Program-made: the position numbers and the translations under genes
Part shown: positions 8,456 to 17,250 of the stretch, one piece after another
Layout of the letters: each line of letters starts with the position of its first letter
Position numbering within the stretch: the stretch's first letter is position 1
Assembly: GCA_024640025.1 (NCBI GenBank)
Contig: JAHEFT010000009.1
Coordinates: 1 to 43,980 of the forward strand
Length of the DNA: 43,980 bases
Direction of reading: 5' to 3'
Origin: Chromatiales bacterium
GTDB lineage: Bacteria; Pseudomonadota; Gammaproteobacteria; Xanthomonadales; SZUA-36
Notes under the pieces: model-generated
What the model was told of the DNA's origin: nothing
The model's input: only the letters and a program-made list of their open reading frames with translations
Databases searched by the model: none

Positions 8456-9231
8456 TGCCTTCCGAATACGAGCACATCATCCGCATCCGCGGCCTGGTCA
8501 ACCGCTTCGGTACGCAGACGGTGCATGACCAACTGGAGCTGGATGTCCGGCGCGATGAAATCCTGGGCGTTGTTGGCGGTTCCGGAACCGGAAAATCGGT
8601 ATTGCTGCGCAGCATCCTTGGTCTGCACGGGCCGAACGAAGGCAGCATCGAAGTCCTGGGCCAGACCATACGGCATCTCGAACCCGGTCCGCACAAGCGC
8701 TGGGGGGTATTGTTCCAGGGCGGCGCTCTGCTGTCCGGCCTGACGGTTCAGGAAAACGTCGAACTGCCGATCGCCCTGCACTCCGACCTTCCGGTTGAAA
8801 CGCGCAGGGAACTCGCCGTGCTGAAAATCTTCATGGTGGGCCTGGACCTGACAGCCGCCGCCAAGTACCCCAACGAATTATCCGGCGGCATGCGTAAACG
8901 CGCCTCGCTCGCCCGGGCGCTGGCACTGGAACCAAAGGTACTGTTCCTGGATGAACCGACTGCCGGCCTGGATCCGATTTCGGCAACGGAATTCGACCGG
9001 CTGCTGAAGTATCTGCATGCCAACCTCGACCTGACCATCGTGATGATCACCCACGACGTGGACACCCTGTTCAGCGTATGCGACCGCGTGGCAGTGCTGG
9101 TCAACAAGGGCATCATCGTCGATACTCTGGACGAACTCGTAAAACACCCGGACCCCTGGATTCAGGAATATTTCGGCGATCCCCGCGCTGTGAGAGCGCG
9201 AAAAGCGGCCAATGCCAAGGTGGAAATCTAG
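8455..9231 (+). CDS. mlaF: MlaF-type ABC ATPase
   Basis: A 258-residue ATPase that powers lipid movement through the MlaE permease. It has Walker A GGSGTGKS (41-48), Q-loop Q88, an ABC signature LSGGMRKRAS (142-151, with the M-R-K-R variant typical of Mla ATPases), Walker B LFLDEP (163-168) and switch histidine H200. The C-terminal tail after about residue 235 is the family's extension, which wraps against the partner subunit. Translation is coupled to mlaE through a TGATG junction, and mlaD starts three bases after the stop. Confidence 0.93.
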   Translation: MPSEYEHIIRIRGLVNRFGTQTVHDQLELDVRRDEILGVVGGSGTGKSVLLRSILGLHGPNEGSIEVLGQTIRHLEPGPHKRWGVLFQGGALLSGLTVQENVELPIALHSDLPVETRRELAVLKIFMVGLDLTAAAKYPNELSGGMRKRASLARALALEPKVLFLDEPTAGLDPISATEFDRLLKYLHANLDLTIVMITHDVDTLFSVCDRVAVLVNKGIIVDTLDELVKHPDPWIQEYFGDPRAVRARKAANAKVEI

Positions 9232-9234
9232 CCC

Positions 9235-10170
9235 ATGTTCAAAGGTGACAGGAATTTCGCAGTAGGTTTGTTCGTCAGTATTGCGATCGCTGCGTTCGTT
9301 TTTTTCGTGGTCTGGCTGACCGGGCGGACCGGCACAGAGGAAATGTCGCGCTACACGCTGTTGTTCGACAAGGATATCAGCGGACTGACAGTGGGCGGGC
9401 CGGTGAAATACATGGGTATGAACATCGGCAGTGTCGTCGAAATGAAGCTGGAACAGAAAAACGGTATCCGAATCCGCGTGGATATCGAGATACTTGAGTC
9501 CACCCCGGTAGACCACGGTACCTACGCCAGCCTGGCGCTGCAGGGAATTACCGGTGTGGCGGTAGTGAACCTGTCCACCGACCCAGGCGACCATGCTGCC
9601 CTCAAACGAATGGAAGGTGAAAAATATCCGGTTATCCCGGTCCGGATAACGGGCTTTTCCGCCCTGATGGCCAGCGCACCGGAGATCATGGGCAAGCTTG
9701 ACAGCCTGTTGACCCAGGCAGGGAAAATATTGGGTGAAGAAAACCAGAACGCCATAGCCGGCACGCTGGAAAATATCGAGAATCTGACCCATTCCCTGGC
9801 CGAAGAGCGGGAAACCATCGCCGAGATTCCCGGCAATCTCAACCTTACGGTAACCGAAATAAGAACAACCGTCCTGCAACTGCAGGATATGCTTAATGAC
9901 CTGCGGCCAGGCATCAATACAACGGTGGATAACATCGGCCAGAGCAGCATTAACCTGGCAAGCCTCACAACCCGGGTCGACCAGTTGCTGCTGAAACACG
10001 AACGCGATATGAGCCGTTTCATGGAGGAAGGGCTGGGCGAAACTCCGGCGCTGATGAATGAAACACGCGCCGCTCTGAGGGACCTGGAAAAACTGGTCAT
10101 GGAGCTACAGGACGATCCGTCCCAGATTATTTACCGTCAGGCTGATAATTCAGTGGAGATAGACCCCTGA
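9235..10170 (+). CDS. mlaD: MlaD-type MCE-domain substrate-binding protein
   Basis: A 311-residue protein anchored by one N-terminal transmembrane helix (about 10-28) with the rest in the periplasm. A single MCE domain lies at about 38-115 (LFDKDISGLTVGGPVKYMG, GIRIRVDIEI, LALQGITGVAVVNL). A long alpha-helical, coiled-coil-like tail follows (about 155-310). That tail is much longer than in E. coli MlaD and resembles PqiB/YebT- or Mce-style proteins that form a needle across the periplasm. MCE proteins assemble as hexameric rings guiding lipids. The gene sits three bases after mlaF, and the following lipoprotein gene starts two bases after its stop. Confidence 0.9.
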   Translation: MFKGDRNFAVGLFVSIAIAAFVFFVVWLTGRTGTEEMSRYTLLFDKDISGLTVGGPVKYMGMNIGSVVEMKLEQKNGIRIRVDIEILESTPVDHGTYASLALQGITGVAVVNLSTDPGDHAALKRMEGEKYPVIPVRITGFSALMASAPEIMGKLDSLLTQAGKILGEENQNAIAGTLENIENLTHSLAEERETIAEIPGNLNLTVTEIRTTVLQLQDMLNDLRPGINTTVDNIGQSSINLASLTTRVDQLLLKHERDMSRFMEEGLGETPALMNETRAALRDLEKLVMELQDDPSQIIYRQADNSVEIDP

Positions 10171-10171
10171 G

Positions 10172-10777
10172 ATGAAAACGAAAACCATACTACCTGTGCT
10201 GGCCCTGGCCATCCCTTTTGTCACAGCTTGCAGTGGGGTAATGAACAGCTCCCAGCCGGCAAGGCAAACCTATATGCTGATGCCTTTGACCGGCGCTTCC
10301 ACTGCAGCAACGGCGAAGCAGGGCCCTGCTCTGTCCATGACACTCAGCGCCGTTCCCGGTCTGGATACTGACCGGATCCAGGCCCTGGGCAGCAACGCAG
10401 AGCTGAACCGTTACGCCAATGCCCGCTGGCCCGACCACCTGCCTGAGGTTTTGACGTCGGTCATTCAACGGTCTCTCGTCGCATCCGGCCGTTTTTCTGC
10501 TGTGAAGCAGGCCTCCAGGGCAAAAGACGACGGCTGGCACCTGCAACTGCAAATAGAAAAGTTTTACGGTCTGCAAAATGCCACAGGTGAAACTACCCGT
10601 GTGGTGATTGAAATATCCGGCTCAATCGAATGCAATGACCACGGCGAACTATTTTCGTTATCAGATTCCGTTACTGTCTCACAGGAACGCCTGTCAACGG
10701 TCGTTGCCTCACACCAGCAGGGCCTGGACAGCGTTACTCAGCAACTGGTCAATGATATCTTTGAGACCTGCCCATGA
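10172..10777 (+). CDS. ABC-type transport auxiliary lipoprotein (PqiC-like)
   Basis: A 201-residue lipoprotein with lipobox FVTAC (C20 lipidated). The remainder fits the ABC transport auxiliary family that includes PqiC: the YMLMPL start of the mature domain, RYANARWPDHLPEVL, then VIQRSLVASGRFSAV and LQLQIEKFYG. PqiC is an outer-membrane lipoprotein that caps the PqiB needle, so this protein probably forms the outer-membrane end of the MCE transporter here. It starts two bases after mlaD and overlaps the next gene by four bases (ATGA). Confidence 0.85.
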   Translation: MKTKTILPVLALAIPFVTACSGVMNSSQPARQTYMLMPLTGASTAATAKQGPALSMTLSAVPGLDTDRIQALGSNAELNRYANARWPDHLPEVLTSVIQRSLVASGRFSAVKQASRAKDDGWHLQLQIEKFYGLQNATGETTRVVIEISGSIECNDHGELFSLSDSVTVSQERLSTVVASHQQGLDSVTQQLVNDIFETCP

Positions 10778-11250
10778 ATTTAAGAGCTATCACCATTTTT
10801 GCCCTGACCCTGCTGATGTCAGCTTGCGCAACACTGGGCCCGGATTACGAGGAACCGACCGTCACGCTCAGTTCATTCAGAGCGCTTCCGGCCGAAGGCA
10901 TGATCCCGGCATTTGAAATTGGCCTGCGGATCATCAATCCGAACGCGAGCGCCCTGAATCTGGAAGGCATTGTCTACACCATTTCACTGGACGACTACGA
11001 GCTGGTGAAGGGTGTTGGAAAAGACTTTCCCGTGATCGAAGGTTATAGCGAAGGCACGGTGAAATTGACCGCAGCTGCAAATCTGCTCACTGGCATCCGA
11101 TTCCTGACTAACAGGATGCAGATGCAGGATCAAGGCGGGCCCATGGAGTATGAATTCAAAGCGAAACTGGACCTCGGCGGGTTATATCCCTCGATCCGAA
11201 TCAAGGAAAAGGGTGACATCAACCTGAACCAGGATAAAAGACTGAATTGA
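10774..11250 (+). CDS. LEA type 2 family lipoprotein
   Basis: A 158-residue lipoprotein with lipobox LMSAC (C18). The mature domain is a LEA2/WHy-type beta-sandwich, recognised by the pattern FEIGLRIINPNASALNLEGIV followed by YTISLDDYELVKG. Bacterial LEA2 lipoproteins have no settled function; lipid binding has been proposed for LEA2 domains in eukaryotes. Its ATGA overlap with the PqiC-like gene makes it the last gene of the mla operon, so involvement in lipid transport is the simplest inference. No MlaC-like soluble carrier is present, and this protein could fill that gap. Confidence 0.8.
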   Translation: MNLRAITIFALTLLMSACATLGPDYEEPTVTLSSFRALPAEGMIPAFEIGLRIINPNASALNLEGIVYTISLDDYELVKGVGKDFPVIEGYSEGTVKLTAAANLLTGIRFLTNRMQMQDQGGPMEYEFKAKLDLGGLYPSIRIKEKGDINLNQDKRLN

Positions 11251-11265
11251 GTCTTGTCTGGAGAG

Positions 11266-11294
11266 GGCTGATTGCAGGCAGACATCAGTCAGCC
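11266..11294. repeat. Inverted repeat between convergent genes
   Basis: Arms at 11266-11273 and 11287-11294 can pair over 8 bp including one G-T pair, with a 13-base loop, across the junction of the LEA2 gene and liuD. No T-tract follows on either strand, so it is at best a weak or Rho-assisted end. Confidence 0.25.
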
Positions 11295-13288
11295 TGGAAA
11301 TCCAGCAGCGCCTCTCCCCCGCTCACCTGTTCGCCGGGCTGGAAATAAAACTCCGTCACGACACCATCGACGGGAGCGCGGATCGTGTGCTCCATTTTCA
11401 TCGCCTCCATGATCAGGAGCGGCTGATCTTTCTCCACGGCTGCTCCGGCTTCGACCAGCAGTTTTACGATCACACCGTGCATCGGCGCAGTAAAAACGCC
11501 GGCCGAGCCGTCGCCATCATCTTCACCCAGATCCGGCTTTGCTAACGCGAATTGCATCGCGCCCCGCTGGGAGAACAGCGTGAACATGCCGTCGTGGGGC
11601 ACCACGGAAACGCGTTGCCGGTAGCCGTCGATGTCGGCGTAGAGGTCGTTTACGTCGAGTTCTCCGGTAGCCATGACCGATTTGTCACCGACCGTGATGC
11701 GGAAACGCCTTTGCCCCGCGCTGCCGGTCTCGACCACCGGAACATCGTAAGCGGTGCCGTTCAATAGGATGGAGCCCGTATGAATGGCCGGCTGGTTCAG
11801 CCGCCAGGCACCGGAAGAATTCCACGGCGAGAAACGGTCTGTTTCTGCTGCCCTTTCCTGTGTGACCCGTTCCATGCGCAGTAACAGGTACAAGGATGCC
11901 AACGGCAAATCCTGCACACGGTCCTGGTCGCTGGTGTGGAACAACAGGTCATGGTGAGTCTCGATGAAATGCGTATCGAGCTCTTCATTCATAAATGGCT
12001 GACAGGTCGCGAGGTTGTACAGGAACGAGACATTGGTCTTCAATCCGCTGATCCGGTATTCGGACAAGGCCTTTGCCAGCCGGCCCAGGGCCCGCTCACG
12101 GCTTTCGTCCCAGACCACCAGCTTGGCGATCATCGGATCGTAGTAAACGCTGACCTCATCGCCCTGCAACACCCCTGTATCCACCCGGACATGGCGGCTT
12201 TGTGCAGGTGGATGAAGGTAGTTCAGCACACCGGTCGCCGGCAGGAAATCGTGATCCGGATCTTCTGCGTATATTCTTGCTTCAAAGGCGTGTCCGTTGA
12301 TGCGCAAATCTTTTTGGGCGACAGGCAGTTCTTCGCCGGCAGCGACCTTGAGCTGCCATTCAACCAGGTCCTGGCCGGTGATCATTTCGGTTACCGGGTG
12401 TTCGACCTGCAGGCGGGTGTTCATTTCCATGAAATAGAACGACCCGCCGGCATCGAGCAGGAATTCAACGGTACCTGCGCCTTCATAGTCTATGGCCCGC
12501 GCAGCCAGCACCGCCGCCTCGCCCATCGCCTGGCGCAAATCCGGTGTCATGCCCGGCGCCGGGGCCTCTTCGATCACTTTCTGGTGTCGGCGCTGCACCG
12601 AGCAATCGCGCTCGAACAGAAAAACAGCATTTCCATGAGTGTCGCAGAACACCTGGAATTCAACGTGCCTGGGGCGGGAAATATACTTCTCGACCAGCAT
12701 GTCGTCATTGCCGAAACTTGAGGCTGCCTCGCGTTTGGCCGCTGACAGGGCCTGGTCAAAATCCTTCGGGTTGCCTACCAGGCGCATGCCCTTGCCGCCG
12801 CCCCCTGCAACTGCCTTTAGCAGGACGGGATAGCCAATTTCCGCGGCGGCCTGCGCCAGCCTTGCGGGCGCCTGGTCGGCTTCGTGATAACCCGGCACCA
12901 GCGGCACGCCGGCCTTTTCCATGATGGCCTTGGCCGCCGACTTGGAGCCCATCGCTACGATGGCAGCCTCGGGAGGGCCGATGAAAACGACCCCTGCTTG
13001 TTTGCACGCTTTTGCAAACCCGGCGTTTTCCGAGAGGAAACCGTAGCCGGGATGAACAGCCTCGGCGCCTGTCAGCCTGCATGCTTCGATGATACGTTCG
13101 CCCACCAGGTAGGATTCGCGCGGCGGCGCTGCACCGATGTGCACTGCCTCATCCGCCATCGCAACGTGGAGGGCATTACGATCTGCATCCGAGTACACGG
13201 CCACGGTAGCCACGCCCATCCGACGCGCCGTACGGATAACGCGGCAGGCAATTTCACCGCGGTTTGCGACCAAAATTTTGCTGAACAT
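11285..13288 (-). CDS. liuD: Methylcrotonyl-CoA carboxylase alpha (biotin-carrying) subunit
   Basis: A 667-residue subunit combining biotin carboxylase and biotin carrier, for the carboxylation of 3-methylcrotonyl-CoA in leucine breakdown. It starts with the biotin carboxylase signature (ILVANRGEIACRVIRTAR). The glycine-rich ATP loop AGGGGKGM is at 161-168 and the catalytic block ERDCSVQRRHQKV at 226-238. The C-terminal biotinyl domain carries the biotin attachment lysine K631 in EAMKMEH. Related acyl-CoA carboxylases (propionyl-, geranyl-CoA) share this layout; the neighbouring liuA and liuB and the LiuR regulator make methylcrotonyl-CoA the likely substrate. It starts 12 bases after the liuB stop. 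Confidence 0.92.
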   Translation of the reverse strand: MFSKILVANRGEIACRVIRTARRMGVATVAVYSDADRNALHVAMADEAVHIGAAPPRESYLVGERIIEACRLTGAEAVHPGYGFLSENAGFAKACKQAGVVFIGPPEAAIVAMGSKSAAKAIMEKAGVPLVPGYHEADQAPARLAQAAAEIGYPVLLKAVAGGGGKGMRLVGNPKDFDQALSAAKREAASSFGNDDMLVEKYISRPRHVEFQVFCDTHGNAVFLFERDCSVQRRHQKVIEEAPAPGMTPDLRQAMGEAAVLAARAIDYEGAGTVEFLLDAGGSFYFMEMNTRLQVEHPVTEMITGQDLVEWQLKVAAGEELPVAQKDLRINGHAFEARIYAEDPDHDFLPATGVLNYLHPPAQSRHVRVDTGVLQGDEVSVYYDPMIAKLVVWDESRERALGRLAKALSEYRISGLKTNVSFLYNLATCQPFMNEELDTHFIETHHDLLFHTSDQDRVQDLPLASLYLLLRMERVTQERAAETDRFSPWNSSGAWRLNQPAIHTGSILLNGTAYDVPVVETGSAGQRRFRITVGDKSVMATGELDVNDLYADIDGYRQRVSVVPHDGMFTLFSQRGAMQFALAKPDLGEDDGDGSAGVFTAPMHGVIVKLLVEAGAAVEKDQPLLIMEAMKMEHTIRAPVDGVVTEFYFQPGEQVSGGEALLDFQAD

Positions 13289-13300
13289 ACTGCGGCGCCC

Positions 13301-14908
13301 CTACATGCGGAACACGCCGAAACGCGTGTCCTCGATTGGCTTGTTCAGGGAAGCGGAAATCGCCAGCCCCAGGACCTGGCGGGTCTGGGCCGGGTCGATC
13401 ACGCCGTCATCCCACAAACGCGCAGAAGCATAGTAGGGATGGCCCTGTTCTTCATACGTGTCGAGAATGGGTTGTTTGAAGGCTGCTTCCTGCTGCTCGG
13501 ACCATGCTTCTCCCGCCCTTTCCTTCTGGTCTCTTTTCACCTGGGCCAGCACACCTGCCGCCTGCTCACCGCCCATCACGGAAATGCGCGAATTGGGCCA
13601 GGTAAACAGGAACCTAGGCTCATAGGCCCGCCCGCACATGCCGTAGTTGCCGGCGCCATAGGAATTGCCAATGATCACCGTGAATTTCGGCACTTTCACG
13701 GACGACACAGCGGTGACCATCTTGGCTCCGTGCTTGGCGATTCCCTCTGACTCGTACTGCCTGCCCACCATGAAGCCAGTGATGTTCTGCAGGAAAACCA
13801 GCGGAATCTTGCGTTGCCCGCACAATTCGACGAAGTGCGCTCCTTTCTGAGCGGATTCTCCGAACAGGATTCCATTGTTGGCCACGATTCCTACCGGATA
13901 ACCGAAAATGCGGGAAAAACCGCAGATCAGGGTCGTGCCGTAACGCGCTTTGAATTCGTCGAACACCGAGCCGTCCACGATGCGTGCGATGATTTCCCGC
14001 ACGTCGTAGGGGCGCCGCTTGTCATTTGGCACAATGCCGTAAATTTCTGCCGGATCGTACAAAGGCTCTTCGGATTCAGCGATGGCCAGCGTGACTGACT
14101 TGACCCGGTTCAGCCGGCTGACCGCGCGGCGCGCCAGCTTCAGCGCATGGTGGTCGTTCTGTGCGAAGTGGTCGGCCACGCCGGATTCCCGCGTATGGAC
14201 ATCGGCGCCGCCCAGTTCCTCGGCGGAAACGATCTCGCCGGTGGCGGCCCGCACCAGCGGCGGTCCGCCCAGGAAAATGGTGCCCTGCTCTTTCACGATG
14301 ATCGATTCATCAGCCATCGCCGGCACGTAGGCGCCGCCGGCGGTGCACGATCCCATCACGATGGCGATCTGCGGGATGTTTTGAGCCGACATATTGGCCT
14401 GGTTGTAAAAAATACGCCCGAAGTGTTCCCGGTCGGGAAAGACATCATCCTGCATCGGCAGGTAAGCGCCACCTGAATCCACGAGGTAAATACAGGGCAA
14501 ATGGTTCTGTTCGGCGATCGTCTGGGCCCGCAGGTGTTTCTTCACGGTCAGCGGGTAGTAGGTGCCGCCCTTTACCGTGGCATCGTTGGCCACGATGACG
14601 CATTCCTGTCCGGCCACGCGGCCGATGCCGGTGACGATTCCAGCTGCGGCCACCGGTACGTCGTACACACCATGAGCCGCTAACTGTGAAAGTTCGAGAA
14701 AAGGAGAACCGGGATCGACCAGGGCGTCGATACGGTCACGAGCCAGCAACTTGCCGCGCTCCACGTGCCGCTGCTGATAGCTTTCGCCCCCGCCTTTTCG
14801 AACCTCGGCTGCTTTTGCCTCCAGGTCATCCACCAGCGCCTGCATGTGCGCAGCATTGGCCAGAAACTCCTCGGACCGGCTGTTGACTTTGCTCTTGATC
14901 ACGCTCAT
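13301..14908 (-). CDS. liuB: Methylcrotonyl-CoA carboxylase beta (carboxyltransferase) subunit
   Basis: A 535-residue carboxyltransferase that moves CO2 from biotin to 3-methylcrotonyl-CoA. Family blocks are [41 protein letters not shown] with [14 protein letters not shown], and the second CoA-binding half with [31 protein letters not shown] and [14 protein letters not shown]. The [17 protein letters not shown] region is characteristic of the methylcrotonyl rather than propionyl enzymes. The C-terminal DTRFGVFRM end is also typical. GGGAG upstream supports ATG 14908. It lies 24 bases after liuA and 12 bases before liuD. Confidence 0.93.
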   Translation of the reverse strand: MSVIKSKVNSRSEEFLANAAHMQALVDDLEAKAAEVRKGGGESYQQRHVERGKLLARDRIDALVDPGSPFLELSQLAAHGVYDVPVAAAGIVTGIGRVAGQECVIVANDATVKGGTYYPLTVKKHLRAQTIAEQNHLPCIYLVDSGGAYLPMQDDVFPDREHFGRIFYNQANMSAQNIPQIAIVMGSCTAGGAYVPAMADESIIVKEQGTIFLGGPPLVRAATGEIVSAEELGGADVHTRESGVADHFAQNDHHALKLARRAVSRLNRVKSVTLAIAESEEPLYDPAEIYGIVPNDKRRPYDVREIIARIVDGSVFDEFKARYGTTLICGFSRIFGYPVGIVANNGILFGESAQKGAHFVELCGQRKIPLVFLQNITGFMVGRQYESEGIAKHGAKMVTAVSSVKVPKFTVIIGNSYGAGNYGMCGRAYEPRFLFTWPNSRISVMGGEQAAGVLAQVKRDQKERAGEAWSEQQEAAFKQPILDTYEEQGHPYYASARLWDDGVIDPAQTRQVLGLAISASLNKPIEDTRFGVFRM

Positions 14909-14932
14909 AGCGTTTCTCCCACGATACCAGGG

Positions 14933-16108
14933 CTATTGCGGAGCCGTTTCCGCAAATAATTCCCGACCGATCAGCATGCGCCTGATTTCAGAAGTGCCGG
15001 CGCCGATTTCGTACAGCTTGGCGTCCCGCAACAGGCGTCCGGCCCCATAATCATTGATGTAACCGTTGCCGCCCAGGCACTGGATCGCCTCCAGGGCCAT
15101 TTGCGTGGCCCGTTCGGATACGTAAAGAATGACTCCCGCCGCATCCTTGCGCTTTTCCCGTCCGCGGTCACAGTTGGCTGCGACAGCGTAAAGGTAGGCA
15201 CGTGAAGCACTGAGTGTCGTGTACATATCCGCAATCTTTCCCTGCATCAACTGGAACTCGCCGATCCTGCGGCCGAATTGCTTGCGCTCATGCAAATATG
15301 GCTCGACGATGTCCAGGCAGTTCTGCATGATCCCGACCGGTCCGGCAGCCAGCACGGTTCGCTCATAGTCGAGGCCCGACATCAGCACCCGGACGCCATT
15401 GTTTTCCTGGCCGAGGATATTTTCGGCCGGCACCCGGCAATCTTCGAAAACCAGCTCACAGGTATTGGATCCGCGCATGCCCAGCTTGTCGAGCTTTTCA
15501 CCCCGTGAGAACCCCGGGGTTTCGCGCTCGACGATTAACGCGGTGATGCCGCGCGGACCCGCACTGATGTCCGTCTTGGCGTAAATGACATAAACGTTTG
15601 CTTCAGGACCGTTGGTGATCCACATCTTGCTGCCATTGAGAACATAGTGGTCGCCGTCAAGTTCGGCCCGCAAGCCCATGCTGACCACGTCGGAACCCGA
15701 ATTGTGTTCGGACATGGCCAGGGCGCCAACGTGTTCACCGCTACATAGCTTTGGCAGATACCTGAGTTTCTGCTCCTCGCTGCCGTTTTTCCGGATCTGG
15801 TTGACGCACAGGTTGGAATGGGCGCCATAGGAAAGACCTACTGAACCGGAAGCGCGGCTGATTTCTTCCATCGCTATGCAATGAGCCAGGTAGCCCAGTC
15901 CGGTTCCGCCGTATTTTTCTTCCACGGTGATTCCGAGCAGGCCCATGTCGCCCAATTTACGCCAGAGGTCAACCGGGAACAGATTGTCACGATCGATCTG
16001 CGCAGCGCGCGGCGCTATTTCCAGGCGGGCGAACTGGTAAACCGCCTCGCGCAGCATTTCTATTTCTTCGCCGAGGTCAAAGTCCAGGGATGGAAAATGC
16101 GTATTCAT
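14933..16108 (-). CDS. liuA: Isovaleryl-CoA dehydrogenase
   Basis: A 391-residue FAD enzyme oxidising isovaleryl-CoA to 3-methylcrotonyl-CoA, the first committed step of the leucine-specific branch. The catalytic base sits in [18 protein letters not shown] at E249, the position specific to isovaleryl-CoA dehydrogenases; straight-chain acyl-CoA dehydrogenases place the glutamate nearer the C-terminus. Other signatures are [13 protein letters not shown], the FAD/substrate block [34 protein letters not shown] and [14 protein letters not shown]. The ATG overlaps the liuR stop (ATGA), so it is translationally coupled to its regulator. Confidence 0.96.
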   Translation of the reverse strand: MNTHFPSLDFDLGEEIEMLREAVYQFARLEIAPRAAQIDRDNLFPVDLWRKLGDMGLLGITVEEKYGGTGLGYLAHCIAMEEISRASGSVGLSYGAHSNLCVNQIRKNGSEEQKLRYLPKLCSGEHVGALAMSEHNSGSDVVSMGLRAELDGDHYVLNGSKMWITNGPEANVYVIYAKTDISAGPRGITALIVERETPGFSRGEKLDKLGMRGSNTCELVFEDCRVPAENILGQENNGVRVLMSGLDYERTVLAAGPVGIMQNCLDIVEPYLHERKQFGRRIGEFQLMQGKIADMYTTLSASRAYLYAVAANCDRGREKRKDAAGVILYVSERATQMALEAIQCLGGNGYINDYGAGRLLRDAKLYEIGAGTSEIRRMLIGRELFAETAPQ

Positions 16109-16500
16109 AAAATGTTCTCTCCGTTCGTGCGCTGTTCAAGCGCTGTTCTGCATTTGTCTTCAGCCTCCGCCAGTTCTTTCAGCATCGCTTCCAGGTCACT
16201 CTGTTGACGTTTGAGCTCGACGCGTTTCTCGTGGATCTTGGCGATCAGGGTTTCCAGCTGCTTCCGGTTGTTTCCCGGAGTGCCGTACATCAGGATGATC
16301 TCCGCGCTTTCGTCCAGGCTCAGGCCCAGGCGTTTACCGCGCAAGATCAGGCGCAGCTTGGTCCGGTCAGCCGGGTTGTAGATCCGCCGGGTGCCCTCAC
16401 GCTTCGGATCAAGCAACCCTTTTTCCTCGTAGAAGCGAATGGTGCGCGTGGTCACGTTAAATTCACTGGCGAGGTCACTGATACTGAAACTGGCGCTCAT
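16105..16500 (-). CDS. liuR: LiuR, MerR-family regulator of the leucine/isovalerate operon
   Basis: A 131-residue regulator from the ATG at 16500; a GTG at 16512 would add four residues, but the ATG gives the usual MerR N-terminus ([20 protein letters not shown]). The helix-turn-helix is followed by [17 protein letters not shown] and a long coiled-coil dimerisation helix (about 80-120). No cysteine metal-sensing motif is present, as expected for the LiuR subgroup, which represses liu genes until branched-chain acyl-CoA intermediates accumulate. It is the first gene of the operon and overlaps liuA by four bases. A perfect palindrome lies in its promoter, so it probably represses itself. Confidence 0.9.
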   Translation of the reverse strand: MSASFSISDLASEFNVTTRTIRFYEEKGLLDPKREGTRRIYNPADRTKLRLILRGKRLGLSLDESAEIILMYGTPGNNRKQLETLIAKIHEKRVELKRQQSDLEAMLKELAEAEDKCRTALEQRTNGENIL

Positions 16501-16527
16501 TGGTCTACCCACGGAAGTTTGTCGTGC

Positions 16528-16556
16528 AGTATAGCTTACGTTTACGTTAACGTAAA
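16528..16556 (-). promoter_or_regulatory. liuR promoter
   Basis: On the minus strand, -35 TTTACG (16556-16551) and -10 TATACT (16533-16528) are separated by 17 bases, giving a start near 16521 and a leader of about 20 bases before liuR. The -35 and most of the spacer lie inside the 24-bp palindrome, so a bound dimer would block RNA polymerase. Confidence 0.55.
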
Positions 16557-16560
16557 CGTA
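16537..16560. promoter_or_regulatory. Perfect 24-bp palindrome, probable LiuR operator
   Basis: All 12 base pairs of each arm are symmetric around 16548/16549; the half-site reads TACGTTTACGTT. The core resembles the TTTACGTnnACGTAAA type of site reported for LiuR in proteobacteria (from memory). It lies just upstream of liuR and covers its -35 and spacer. Confidence 0.75.
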
Positions 16561-16620
16561 TACTATTGAAAGCCCTGAGCAGAAATTACAGCGGTAAAAT
16601 TACTCGGAAGCCAAAAAGAG

Positions 16621-17250
16621 TTATGCCGTGACAGCGGCCATGCAGCGCCGCGCCCGGGCCTCAATCGCATCCCAATTGCCGGTAGCGATGTCTCCGGCCT
16701 GGAACAGCGGCGCCACGTAACCTACCGCGTGGACGCCGGCGTTAATCCACTCCCCGGCATTATGTTCGTCTACGCCGTTGGTCGGCACGATTTTCAGGAA
16801 GGGCATTGGTCCGAGCACTGACTTGACCCATACCGGTCCGCCGGCTGGCGCCGGGAACAGCTTGCACAGTTGTGCCCCGGCACGATGTGCGCGCAGCATC
16901 TCGGTCGGGGTGTGGGTGCCCGGCATACAGGCGACGCCCAGTTGGGCCGCTGCGGAAATTACCATTTCATCGACCACCGGGGATACCAGGAAACGGGCGC
17001 CGGCTTCGACGGATTTTTGCGCCTGCTTCTCGTCCATCACCGTACCGGTTCCAACCACCAGGCCTTCCTGCTTCGAAAAGTCCTGCACCAGGTCGTAAAC
17101 ACCAGGAATGGTCAGGGTAAACTCGATGATGCTGAAACCGCCGCGGATCGCAGCCTCCATCGCACGTGCCGCTGTTTCTGTGTCGTTACAACGCAGAATG
17201 GCGCTGGCCTTTTCCCGGCCGAAGCGTTTGACAAACGAGTCTGGCGTCAC
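16621..17250 (-). CDS. KDPG/KHG aldolase family protein (Eda-like)
   Basis: A 209-residue class I aldolase that cleaves 2-keto-3-deoxy-6-phosphogluconate or 4-hydroxy-2-oxoglutarate to pyruvate plus an aldehyde or glyoxylate. The Schiff-base lysine is K130 (AQLCKLFPA) and the general base is E43 (IIEFTLTIPG; the usual pattern is EVTLRT). GTGTVMDEKQA and HTPTEM are also family blocks. No edd or gluconate gene is nearby. The gene overlaps the citE-like gene by four bases, so here it may serve another hydroxy-keto acid instead of the Entner-Doudoroff pathway. The change of the usual Arg in the E43 loop to Ile is worth noting. Confidence 0.82.
   Translation of the reverse strand: MTPDSFVKRFGREKASAILRCNDTETAARAMEAAIRGGFSIIEFTLTIPGVYDLVQDFSKQEGLVVGTGTVMDEKQAQKSVEAGARFLVSPVVDEMVISAAAQLGVACMPGTHTPTEMLRAHRAGAQLCKLFPAPAGGPVWVKSVLGPMPFLKIVPTNGVDEHNAGEWINAGVHAVGYVAPLFQAGDIATGNWDAIEARARRCMAAVTA

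Noticed and set aside
7738-8781. A 347-codon minus-strand frame opposite mlaE and mlaF
   Set aside because: It spans the coupled mlaE/mlaF junction in antisense and has a Ser/Thr/Arg-rich composition typical of shadows.
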